DNA from: Oscheius dolichura
Taxonomy: Eukaryota; Nematoda; Chromadorea; Rhabditida; Rhabditidae
NCBI GenBank assembly: GCA_932521035.1
Contig: OW051496.1
Location: 5,642,001 to 5,706,000, forward strand
Direction: 5' to 3'
DNA length: 64,000 bases
This document shows positions 34,025 to 46,557 of the stretch, piece by piece (the first letter of the stretch is position 1; each line of letters opens with the position of its first letter). The translations under genes and the position numbers were made by a program. Below the pieces are notes generated by a model. It was given only the letters and a program-made list of their open reading frames with translations. It was not told where the DNA came from and made no database searches.

Positions 34025-35936
34025 TTAACCGTCACCTAGTTTTTGGACAGATCTTCTTTTTGAAGAAAAAGTAGACGGCAGAGGTTTATCTTTAGTTTCT
34101 GGAAGAAACAACAACACGGCAATTAGTTGGAATGTCAAAAGAGCAGTAAACATTGCCAATGGGACCAACGGATGCACTGTGCGCAGATACACTACCTAAA
34201 ATTTGAAATTTTTACATGCTAAATTGGTGAACTTACAGCGGGAGCTATAACGCTTCCCAGTCTGGCAGCTATATTACACACGGCCCTGGCTTGCGTTCTA
34301 ACCACTGTAGGAAACAATTCTGTGGAGTAAAGATGAAGTATTTTCCATGTCGGATCGAGAGACGCGGACATTATTAGAGACAGCGCTACATGTACAAAAT
34401 GTAGCTGTGAAATGCTCACAAAAATACTGAAATGCATTGATATTTAGAAGATAAGTGTACCAACCTGAAACAGGCTAGCCATGCTGCCATTGTTGCTATT
34501 CCAACTGATGTCGCTACTATTGGCTTCCTTCCCATCCAAGGTGAAGCGAAGAACGGTATCCACCCCATTAAAAACTTCGAAGAGCCCATCAAGGCCATGT
34601 TTAAATAGCGGTTGCCTGGAAGCACATCCAAAAAATAGTAGAATCTAAAAAAGTATGTTTACTTCCAAAACCCGGCGTACCCAAAGGTAACAACAGAAGA
34701 AGCAATAAAGCAATAGGCAAGAGAAAGTAATGGAATGCAAATATAAGAAAATCTGAGAGCGTTTAACAGCGAAAAAGCCTCATTTACCGAAAAAGGTCCA
34801 GATAGTTATAGCTTTTAAAAGGAGTAGAATTCTGTTCATTATTTACATCATGTACCGCCGACGAGGAAAACCGGAGAATCTCCCACCAAGAGTGTTCTTA
34901 AAAATATGTTATGGGCGAAATCTATATAATATAAAACCTAACTGAAACTTATATTTATTCTTTTTCGCAATATAAATAGCAGCCCTATACGCATCTTCAG
35001 CTTTCTGTACACTGTCCAGCCACCGACAACTCTCAACTAATAATATATTCTAAACACGAATATATGCTGAGAAAAAAAACTTACGCATGCTATATACGCG
35101 ACAAGAGCAAGAGTCGCTGTAGTTAAATGAAAATACTTCCAATGTGCTGTTATAAAAGCAATAAATGCGACAGCTACGAGAGATATGCTCCATCCATTGG
35201 CAGAAACAGCAAATAACCTTGACTGTGGTAGTTCCAAGCACTCCACGAATATAACCAGATTGACAACCATATATCCACCACAAGCAGATCCAAGCAAAAA
35301 GAATAAACAAGTGGTAATAATTAAGGAATAGTCGGCAACAAAATAAAGAATAATGTTTCCAGCAAAAATAGTAAGTAAACATCCTGAAACTGACATGAAA
35401 AATAATAAATAGGAAACCTTTCAAAACAGGGTGTCGACCATATAAATCCGCTAACCAACCAGCTAAAAATGCTCCGGCAAGAGCGCCACTCATTAAGATC
35501 ATCGAAAGAACAGTAACTTTTGAAGAAGCAGAACAAACTGTGCCCCATTCAAAAAGAAGTGAATGAAATTCGTCCTATATTACAAGAAAAAAATGTAATC
35601 GAAGTAGAGACAAACGTACTTTGCTATTTATAATGCCTGTGGTATGATTCATACTATTACAATACTCAACTGATGGCTCGAAAAACGTAGTAGACAACAT
35701 TGTTGCAGCAACTGGAATATAACTTAGCTGAGTAGTAAGCATGACAACTACTTCATAGAGCCTACAAAATAAAAATAAAAACTAGTTAGAGGTGAATTAA
35801 ATAAAACTCACCTAAAATCGTCTGATAGTTTATTTCTCGCGTTCACTTTTGCACCACTTTCAATTACATCAGAAGATTCCTGGGATAAGGGTGAAAGAAC
35901 ATCGCTCGGTGGATTAGGTGGTGCAGGCTGTGCCAT
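34025..35936 (-). CDS. SLC22-type organic ion transporter (major facilitator)
   Basis: Twelve-helix plasma-membrane carrier for organic cations, anions or carnitine-like solutes. ATG 35936 (MAQPAPPNPPSDVLSPLSQE), TAA 34025-34027, about nine exons with 40-60 base introns. Seen: a large first extracellular loop with cysteines, the MFS signature GWLADLYGRHPVLK after helix 2, helix 3-6 hydrophobic blocks, RFSGFPRRRY in the central loop, helix 7-8 with WMGRKPIVATSV, the SLC22 signature ELFPTVVRTQARAV before helix 11, and LPETKDKPLPST at the C-terminus. It appears intact. Substrate cannot be deduced. It is the most distal gene of a minus-strand run; the gap to IWS1 upstream is about 415 bases, larger than in the candidate operon. 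Confidence 0.9.
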
Positions 35937-36073
35937 CGAATGAATAGAAAGTAGCGCTGTGGCTTTCCTGGAATGTTTGCTTTTATGGTCGGCTCATATA
36001 GAGTACCACAAGTGGGTTAAAATCTAGTTCAATTAAGCATTAATAAAATCTACAGCAAGCAAGCAATCAAACC

Positions 36074-36406
36074 ATGAACAGAAGATTGCAGCACAATTTA
36101 CCTCTTCCCATATTCTTAATTCTAAATCGCATTACTTATTATGATTATAGAAGGAAAAAAACGACAAGGAAACAACCATTGTTAGTGTCCGTATTCACTG
36201 ATGAACAAAAATTTATTGTTGTAAAGAATGTAAGAACTACACAGAAAAGTACAAATGGCCATAGGACTAATAAGATAACAGAAGAAACGATAAGGGAAAT
36301 AATCTATAATAAATCGTTTCGGCTTACAGCTCCAATAATTTCACATTGTGTTATATTGCAAGATTACGACCTTCTAATGATACTTGTACAGCCCGTTTAC
36401 TTTTGA
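36074..36406 (+). CDS. Candidate 110-residue plus-strand frame in the IWS1/SLC22 gap
   Basis: Open from ATG 36074 to TGA 36404-36406, long for AT-rich DNA, basic and Ile/Thr-rich (contains TNKITEETIREIIYNKS). It overlaps the 3' end of IWS1 on the other strand. No family motif, no obvious poly(A) signal. May be chance. Confidence 0.2.
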   Translation: MNRRLQHNLPLPIFLILNRITYYDYRRKKTTRKQPLLVSVFTDEQKFIVVKNVRTTQKSTNGHRTNKITEETIREIIYNKSFRLTAPIISHCVILQDYDLLMILVQPVYF

Positions 36407-39237
36407 CATTTTTTGTCCGTTCATTGAATTCGCGCTGAGCTTTATTTAGTCGATCGTATGCTCTACCTTTCCGTTCACCCTAAATAAAAAAAATTGAATG
36501 TCTACAAAAAATGAACTGACTTTAAACTCCCCTTCAACGAGCGGTTTTGGACGTACTACATAATCTCTAGTGGATGGGCGCGGCACTCTTGCCCTGCCTA
36601 TGTATCCTTTATCGCCCGGTTTTAATTGGTTCTTGGAACCCTTCTTTTTTTTGTTTGGTATATCGTTGTCTAATGATTCTTCGCTTCTTGAAATAAAATC
36701 ATCTCTCTGCGAAAGTACTGGTGGTGCCAATTCTGCGCTAAAATTGTTACGAAAATTAACACGTTTCTATCAAAGTACCTCAACCGTCGACGCTTTACTT
36801 CAGGCATCCGCTCCTGATCACGACTTTCACGTTCTTCTCGAGTAACTGCACGAAAATCAGTATCAAGCTAAAACTGACGATGACAAAATTATAACGGATA
36901 CTTACCTGGAAAATAGGACGTGACCATGCGCGAATTAATTTTGCAGCAAGCTCTTTATTCTGTTTAATTTCTTTAGGATGCTTAAACAGCATCATGACGG
37001 CTTTTCCCAATCCTGACTGTTTGAGAACTCCCTATAATTCCAAATTTAAAAAAAAAGCTTGACATAATTCACCTGATCAAGTCTTGCAAAGTCCTGCAGC
37101 AACTTTAACAGCTCCGTACGTATTTCTAATGCTGGCAAACTTTTATCTGGTAATGGAGAAAGCCAGTCGGAAACCGCGCTCATCATACCGTTTTCTATTA
37201 ACGCCTCAAACATATCCGACTGAAATTTTTTTTGCATGAATAGATTTTACCAACCCTAAGCAACATCATTTTAACGTCTGGTAGCATTTTTCTTTTTTTA
37301 AGAGCAGGCTTCCTCTCTTGATTTGCGAGCCGATCTTCCTAAAAAATAAAGGAATTATTATTATCAAGGATAACAGCTCTAAAAAATTATTAGAAATGCC
37401 TATTGTCAATGAATACAATATTCCTGTTACAAAGTTTAATAAAAAAACATTAAATGTAAAATAGATTCCTACCTTTGTCGCATTTTTCATCAGTTCAACC
37501 ATAGCCGCAATACGACCATCGTCATCATTAATTATATCGATTCCATCGCCACGTCTTCTGCGCTGTCTCTTTCGTTCTGCCTTTTTTCGTCGCATCATCT
37601 CGTCGAAATCCCATCCACCATCACTAAAATAATTTCATATATATTTTCTCTTAAGAACTGTACGGTTCCACACGTTCACGGTCTGGAGAATCACGTTTAT
37701 CATCATCTTGTTTTTCTGCTGAAGGATCATCTTCACTTTTACCGTTGTCCCTGCCATCACCATCTTCGTCCGAGTCGTCACCAAAAATGTTAGCCATTAG
37801 TTCACCAACCTGCAACGAATAAATCACATCAGTTATCTGATATCAAACTGACAATCTAATATTAAAAAGAGTGATACAATGAACTCTTATTCTTTCGTAT
37901 CTATCTTTCAAAGCATTACTACGTTGCTAAAACGAATAAACAGACCTCTTCTCCTCTGTTAGCACCATCATTGTCAGAATCGTCCGATGGGTCTGAACCA
38001 AGCAGATTGCCTCTAAAACCTTGTGTTAGCCACAGAAACTTAAAGCCAAAATCGTTTAAAAAAAGACCATATTTTTAGTTTTACAAACTGAAAATCACAG
38101 CAAAAAGGCTAAAAGTTAAGAGAAAACTAACCTTTTATTTCTGACCTCATTAGTTTCGTCATCAGAATCCTCATCAGACGATACTTGTATTTTTCTTTTC
38201 ATTTGGGATGCGTCAGAATTTTCCACTTCATCATCATCTAAATTTTTCTGAAGATTAATAGGAAACAAGCTACCTGAATCAATTATACGCCTTTTACGAA
38301 CAGTAGTATCATCGTTGGAATCGTTGTCAACGTTTTCCATAACATATTCAGTCTCAAGTGAATCTTCTTGGCGGATTCTATCGTCGTTGTTAACCTGATG
38401 ATCCTCTCTACTATGACTTGGCCCTAAAATACATTATTTTCAACGATAAAAAATGCAACCTTGTGAAATATAATGTTGAGAATCATCAGGAGAAGCCGGT
38501 GCATCAGGAGATGCTGGTGCAACAGGAGAATCAGGGGCAACTGGAGAATCAGGTGCATCAGCATAGTTCTGTGCTTGTAGTGAGCCTGATTAAACGTTAA
38601 TAATCTCTGTATTTGAAACCTTCTTCAGGAGAAGCAGGTCCATCATAACTGTTAGCGGGAGACGTCGGTCCTTCATTCGGTGAAGCAGGTGCTGCAGGCG
38701 AAATAGTCCGTTCATAATCATCAGCCATTGAATTGTTTTGAGCGTGTTCTACTGGATCAGATTCACCATACCTGAAAGGAACAGTCAGGCCGGGGGCAAA
38801 AATTACTGTAGTACACACCGACGCGTTGTGTACTTTTTTATTCGATCATTTTGCATTTTCTTCCATTTAGCGTTATTTTCGTACTTTTTTGATTGTAAAG
38901 TAGTCGGTTGCCTATCAGAAGAATAAATAGCAAAAAAATTGAAGAGACCATGTGAAAATAACGAAAAAATGATCAAAAACGAAAATAACGCATTGAAATT
39001 CAAACGCAGTTTGGGCGGGAGCTGGGCACACGTGGGCACAAATTTTCCCCCGGTCTGACTGTTCCTTGAATACAGCTTTCACGCAAAATATTTCAAGTGA
39101 ATTTGTTTTGTTTTTGTTTGTACTTTTCTATTTGTATTAACTTTTGAAAAGTAGCACGGCTAAACAAAGATGACTTACTGTTCATTGGAAGTTTCTTGAT
39201 CTTCTTCAGCGTACGTTGGAGACGAATCAGCGCTCAT
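36351..39237 (-). CDS. iws-1: IWS1/Spn1 transcription elongation factor
   Basis: Nuclear partner of Spt6 on elongating RNA polymerase II. ATG 39237 ([20 protein letters not shown]); exon 1 is 39179-39237. A long intron (38775-39178) carries an inverted-repeat element. Next is a disordered acidic half with SP repeats ([20 protein letters not shown] near 38510) and Ser/Asp-rich stretches, then the conserved TFIIS N-terminal-like domain: [57 protein letters not shown] and [15 protein letters not shown] basic C-terminus ([20 protein letters not shown]) ends near TAA 36351. An acceptor (gtaagttcag) two bases before the ATG suggests trans-splicing; RTEL1 ends 178 bases upstream. Confidence 0.93.
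38778..39066. mobile_element. MITE-like inverted-repeat element inside IWS1 intron 1
   Basis: Left end GGAACAGTCAGGCCGGGGGC mirrors the right end, whose complement is GGAACAGTCAGACCGGGGGA; both continue with an A/T run (AAAATT). Inner segments are also partly mirrored (GATCATTTT, GCGTTATTTTCG). About 290 bases, no coding frame. The element end lies about seven bases from the exon 2 splice acceptor, whose pyrimidine tract (CTGTTCCTTTCAG, minus strand) is largely terminal-repeat sequence. Confidence 0.78.
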
Positions 39238-39415
39238 TTCTGAACTTACAATGAAAAACTAAATAGAGCACGAAATGCTGTGTGCAAAAAAAGAAATGCT
39301 CGTTGCGCAGAAAACACTTGCCAGTGAATCAACTGGTAGAACAACCTCGACGTGAAGAAGAATAGATTTATCAATCTTTTATGCAAATTACATGGAAAAC
39401 TAAAAAATTATACAC

Positions 39416-42400
39416 TTAACAATATTTGTTACATTCTTCCAATACCAACGTTTGTTGGTCTTTGGTAAAATACTTACTTACTGCAATCATATGGGCTCGA
39501 TGGCTTGGTAGGAGATACTTTCTAAGTTCTCGAAGTATTATTGAAAACTCACATTTTTCTTGTTTGTATGCTTTTAAGACACCAACTACATGTCTAAACT
39601 TTTCCTTTTCCAATGAGCTTTTAAGCTGCAAAAAAACATTTCCTATCGAACATGTAAATTCAAACCTTTTCTAATATTTCCTGAGATGTGGGTGTACTAC
39701 CAGAAGAAGCTTTATCAGTATTAATTTTTTCTACAAGTCTATGTTGCGTAGTCGAACTTTCCGCTGGTTTATTTTGGAGTACCACCAGGTTATTGTCAGA
39801 TGGCGGAAGCTATTAATTAATAGTTAACAATTGTCGAATTTCAAACCAATCGTATCTTTTTCCTCGCTGGTGGAAGGTTTCCCTGAGTAATTGCTCCAAA
39901 AGACTTTGGAACAAGAGATTTTTCGGGTCTTTTCAACACTTCAGTGTCTCCGTTCTGCAACAATTCTTGAAAGAGAAACATCATCTTACTTCATTGTGGT
40001 TTTCTGTATGTAAAGCATTGCATGGAACTCTGCTAGACTGCGGTACATCCAAAATTTCAATTTCTCCGGGCTCTGCAAGATAGTTAATGGAATAGCTTCT
40101 GAAAATAACAGTAGTCAGGTAAATAACCTTTTCCATACTCTCGATCTGTAGCGGATCGTTTTTTCGAAGCTCGTGCATCCTCTTCTGAGTGAAGCAATTT
40201 CAATTTTCTCATAGATTTCTGCATAAAATCAACGTTAGTAAAATGAGTATTTCTTTACAATCATTTCGACATCCCTGTCGCGAAAAAATCTTTCAGTCAT
40301 ATGAAAGAAGTCGGGTGTGCTGTCGTAATTTTTGATAGAAGGGCGCATCCATGAGGGGAATACCGAATGTGGTACATTAGAGAATCTATGGCACAATCCG
40401 ATAATAAATGCTCTAACATACCTACTATCGAGCAAGGCTATAACACCAAAATCATCAATGTGACGCAATACTCTGCCAATAGCTTGATTTACTGCTCGGA
40501 AAGCTTCCATCTTATACCACATTTCTCCACTTTGTCCCTAGAACTAAGTGTATAGCGTTCAAACATCAAATAGATAAGAAAGGAGAAAAATAACCAACCT
40601 TTTTTTCTGTCCCCCGTTTTTCGTTAAGATAAAGTTGTTTTATTCGTATACGAGCATCAAACAATGGAGGATATGGAATGCCCACAATCGCTACAGCCCT
40701 CGAGTCAGCATCCGCGAAATCAATTCCTTCACTCACTTTACCTCTGCACACAGCAAAAAAGATTGCACCATTCTTAGTTCTTACAGCATGAGCGAAATCC
40801 ATTCTCCTTGCATTTAAATCACGCTGTAACTTTTGGATGTATATTCAGATAATTATCATACGCGGTTTTTTGGTTCTACGACAATTAGCTTGTGCGATGA
40901 TATTTCCTCCCAAATGCTTTTAGTTTTCTTTCCATCTTTCTGCATGGTCTTAATAATTTCCTCCATTAAACTGTAGGAGGCAAAAAATACGAGAATTCCT
41001 AAAAAATGAAACGTAATACTATAATCAAACCTTGAGGTACGTTGACTGCTAAATCTCGAAGTGAATGACCAATCGTCGTAATGTATTTCTGATTATTTCT
41101 GAACTTGTGTATTAAATTCAGTTTGGAAGTAATATGAAAAATTAAGCCACCTGTTTTCAAATTTCCCGTTAAGCTCGCACACCATTTTCCCAAAGCTAAT
41201 GCCTCTTTTGATGATACCGCAGCTTACTTGCTTACTGCTAGCTGCATGCTCGTTTTCTAAGGTACATCCAAAGTCTCTAAATTGTTGATATGCGATTTTA
41301 ACTCTTTCATACAATCCAATATTTGCCATAAAATTATTTAAAGGTGACAACGTTCCGCTAGTTACAATGACAGTTCGGACCCCTTGTTGTTTCAACGATT
41401 GCATGGCTATACCAGCAGAAAAGCACCAGTATTTTATGGCAATCTATAAACTTCTTCTGCCAATATTAGCTCAAACTAACTTTGCTAGCATCTTCATCGG
41501 AATCTTTAGGTTTTTCCTTGAACATATATAGTTTGTAGTCTCTAGCAGCATGAGAACGATTGTGCTCTTCATATGTCTATCGTAATACAACAGTATTTTA
41601 CAGGTTTCAATGCAATACCTTTTGTCGTACCACTATGCTATTTTTACAGCTATACAAAGGATGTGAAGTGAAAACAGTAGACAAAAAATCTTCGAACTTG
41701 TGAAGAAAACCCTTACTATCTTGTAATTTAGTGTTTGTTGCTTCCGCTAAAAACATTGTGGAAATTGGTAGAAAAACCTTTTTCATGAAGATAATCCGCT
41801 GTTTTTCTTAAAAGATTTGTTATTTCATTCGCCTTGTCGTATGTAAATTGGGCTGATTCTAGAAGCTCAAGCATGACTTCTCCTGGATATATCTAGATAC
41901 AGGAGCAATAGCTAGCTAAAATGACATTTCTTACCTTTCCTGGGAAGTCCCTAGTACTTTTCGACTTGTGGAGCTCATCTTTGTAATAGTATTCTATTTG
42001 TTTCTCAAAATTGAAGAGCATCTCTTCAAATAAAACAATACTAAATGAAAAGCAACTTACCGAGAACAACAGCGGCGGTCCCAACATCAAACATGAACTC
42101 ATCCTTTTTTTCTTTTGTTTTGCCAAAAGTTTCATGGGTGCCGTCCTAAATTTTAAAATTGCTTTGGAATTAAAAGTATAGTTTATAAAGTACCATTTCT
42201 GATCGTACGGTTTCCACTTCTTCTTGCATTATGGTTATAGCTAATTGGAGTTCCTTGATACACATTGCTATGTCGGTTGTACTCAGTTCTACCGAAGTGC
42301 AATCCTCACAAACTGCTTCCAAATTATGTGCTTCATCAAAAATAACCACACTGCCAGATAGTTCAATTTCGTGCACTTTCCGAAGTTCGGGGCTTATCAA

Positions 42401-43297
42401 ATAGTTATAAGGAAGCAGAATTAGTTCCGCCGTATTCTTCATGCTTTTTGTTTGAAAATAAGGGCAATGGCTAATTCAATGCAAATAAAAGAAGTGGAAA
42501 AACACAATACCTATGCTTCTGTGCGATTGTGACTAGGTCTTCTATATCCAATGCTTTCCCCGCCGCTTCGTAGTTTTCTTTTAATTGGTCGGAACTACAA
42601 TCTGAACAAAAACATATTAAAGTTGAGTCGTATACTTTACCCCGAAAATAAATTCGGGGCAAAGTCTTCCCATTAAAGTTCATAATACCTACTGTTCCAT
42701 TTGTTATAAAAATGACATGTTCTTTTGTTTACCATTGATCTGCATACCACCGACTGCAATAATATAATGTATGACTATGAATATCTTACTTTTATCCTAT
42801 TATCTTTTTCTTTTGAGACTTTTTCATTAATACACAACTGGTCTCTTGAAGCAAGTACAGTAGTTTTTATACTTAAACAACAGAAAGCTAAAATACAAAA
42901 AATTTCAAACTTACTTTTTATACACGGTCTTATTCAACTCTCTTACAACTTGTGCTAATTGACTATGCGTACGCGAACAATAATATATTTTTGGAAAAAG
43001 ATTGACCGGTCCAGCACCTTCCTTATTGGCAAGTGCCATAGTAGTTTGAAAATTTGGAACAAATTTCATTTTTTCAGACTGAAGCCACCCTATAACCGAA
43101 CAAAGAAGCGACAAGGTTTTCCCAGTACCAGTTGGTGATTCCAATGCTGCATCGCATTTCTGAATTTATGAATGTATAGTTGCTAAAAGACTGACCATAT
43201 TTAAAGCTTTTATTACTTCTTCCATGTATTTCATTTGACATTTGTATGGCGTATGTGGAAATTCAATATTCACCCCAGCAATAGTTATAGTCTCCAT
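39416..43297 (-). CDS. rtel-1: RTEL1-type iron-sulfur DNA helicase
   Basis: XPD-family 5'-3' helicase that dissolves D-loops and protects telomeres. ATG 43297 ([20 protein letters not shown]), TAA 39416-39418, more than fifteen short exons. Seen: Walker [10 protein letters not shown], motif Ia [13 protein letters not shown], four Fe-S cysteines ([33 protein letters not shown] region; following CPYF), DEAH box [35 protein letters not shown] and the final helicase motif [14 protein letters not shown]-terminal harmonin-like helical domain ([19 protein letters not shown]) separates RTEL1 from BRIP1 and DDX11. An AG precedes the ATG directly, and METTL25 ends 86 bases upstream, so operon membership is likely. 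Confidence 0.94.
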
Positions 43298-43383
43298 CTT
43301 ATTTACGAATGAACCAATTATTAAAAAGTAGAAATAAGGAGTCGTTATACAGTTTAAAAGGTACAAAAGTGGGCAGGCAAAGT

Positions 43384-45119
<1,736 letters not shown>

Positions 45120-45175
45120 CTAATAGAGGACTCCCACTTTCGTTAATGAAAACACATTACGACTTTCGTTTATTT

Positions 45176-45504
45176 TTAAATAATATCATCAATAGGAATG
45201 CTCACATTGATCGTATCGCTAGTGCTAAATTTAACTGATGTAATATCTAAATATATAATAACAAACCGCAACGCTGCAACATCTTCTACTCCAATAGGTG
45301 TTTGTAGCTGACCAATAATAAAATGGGTACAGTCGCCTTTAATAGCCAGGAATTTTCCAGAAACATTAGTTTTTTCGAACATTGCGATTTCAACCTAGAC
45401 AAGAAAACAAAATTCAAAATGTAGTGACTGCTAACTTGTTTTCCTGTCATAGATCCAACAAATCGTAGAAAGCGTTCACGTAGCTCTGCATTTGCATCAG
45501 TCAT
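45176..45504 (-). CDS. Gemin7-like SMN-complex protein
   Basis: Sm-fold subunit of the SMN complex that assembles spliceosomal snRNP rings. ATG 45504 (MTDANAELRERFLRFVGSMT), one intron (about 45436-45396), stop TAA 45176-45178. The conserved core is ELRERFLR near the start and IIGQLQTPIGVEDVAALRF, matching the Gemin7 signature F.V..LQTPIGV...LLR as I know it. About 95 residues. After ALRF the frame stays open through a possible second mini-intron, so the last 25 residues are less certain. An acceptor (tatgttcag) precedes the start. It heads the closely spaced set Gemin7-METTL25-RTEL1-IWS1. Confidence 0.82.
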
Positions 45505-45829
45505 AGTAATAGTAAATCTGAACATAAACCAATACTTATTCCATAAAGATAGAAGTGCGAGCAGCAAAAGCGAGAAAGTAAAAAAGGAAAAAAAAACAAA
45601 CGCTGAGAAGTGCAAGCTAAAATCCCTGCCCGCGAAAAAGGGCTATTCAAATTACATGGTCCAGTAGTAAATGTTGGGTCAGCAAAAACAGTTCCCTCTT
45701 TCTTTTGGAATCTATACTATACAAAAAAAGTGACAGTTGGCTGACATAGCCAAAAGGCAAATATAAACGCTTTCGAAAACAAGACCAGCAAACAATATGC
45801 ATAACAATTTATTCCATCAATAACAACAT

Positions 45830-46365
45830 TTAGATGATGCCGATTTTGTTGGCGACATCCAAGGCATCGAAGTCGGGGGACAATCTGACGAAGGCCTTCT
45901 TCTGGAGGAGAGGAGTGATAAGGGTGTTGATCTGGAAAGGATAACATTTTATTAGAAATATTGCATTCGTCTTTTACCTTTTGCACATCGAAATTGTAAA
46001 GTTTTTTGACGGCGGTCCTGATCTGGTGTTTATTGGCGTTAACGTCGACGATGAACACGAGGGTGTTGTGGTCCTCGATCTTCTTCATGGCAGACTCGGT
46101 GGTCAGAGGGTACTTTACAATATTCCACGAGTCCAACTTGCTACGAGCGGGAGCGCTCTTGCGAGGGTACCTGTAATTGCCATTTTTGAATGAAGAAGGG
46201 GGATGACTACTTGGGAGCACGCTCTGTGGTGAGGGTCTTGGGGCGACGGAAGTGCACGGAAGTGCGGATCTTCTTCTTGTGGATGGTCTTCTGTCCCTTG
46301 ACGACCTTCTTCTTGGCGTCGACGGCCTTTGTCACCTTCTTCTTTTCCGCAGTCTTGGGAGCCAT
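45830..46365 (-). CDS. rpl-23A: Large-subunit ribosomal protein uL23 (RPL23A)
   Basis: Cytosolic 60S protein at the tunnel exit. Three exons, 46211-46365, 45978-46170, 45830-45931, giving 149 residues, slightly shorter than the human 156. N-terminal Lys/Ala-rich extension ([20 protein letters not shown]), then [40 protein letters not shown] and the C-terminal [14 protein letters not shown]. The stop overlaps the last AT-rich boundary and AATAAA follows near 45809. Strong G/C-ending codons. It lies 325 bases upstream of Gemin7 on the same strand and could lead that operon, though the gap is wide. Confidence 0.96.
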
Positions 46366-46557
46366 AGTACCCTGTAAAAAGGGAGCTTGTAAGGGTAAAA
46401 GGGGAGACGAGAGAGATAAAGAAGGGCGGAGAGACCCTCGGAGGAGAAAAGGAGGAAGGGAGCAGATGAAAGATTTAGTGTGGCACGAGATCGAAGTGAA
46501 ACACGAAACGGACATGATATGATTAGTATATACAGACATGTACACAAACAAATACGA

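Noticed and set aside
42638-42662. CCCCGAAAATAAATTCGGGG inverted repeat
   Set aside because: Short hairpin inside an RTEL1 intron; too small to call an element or RNA gene.
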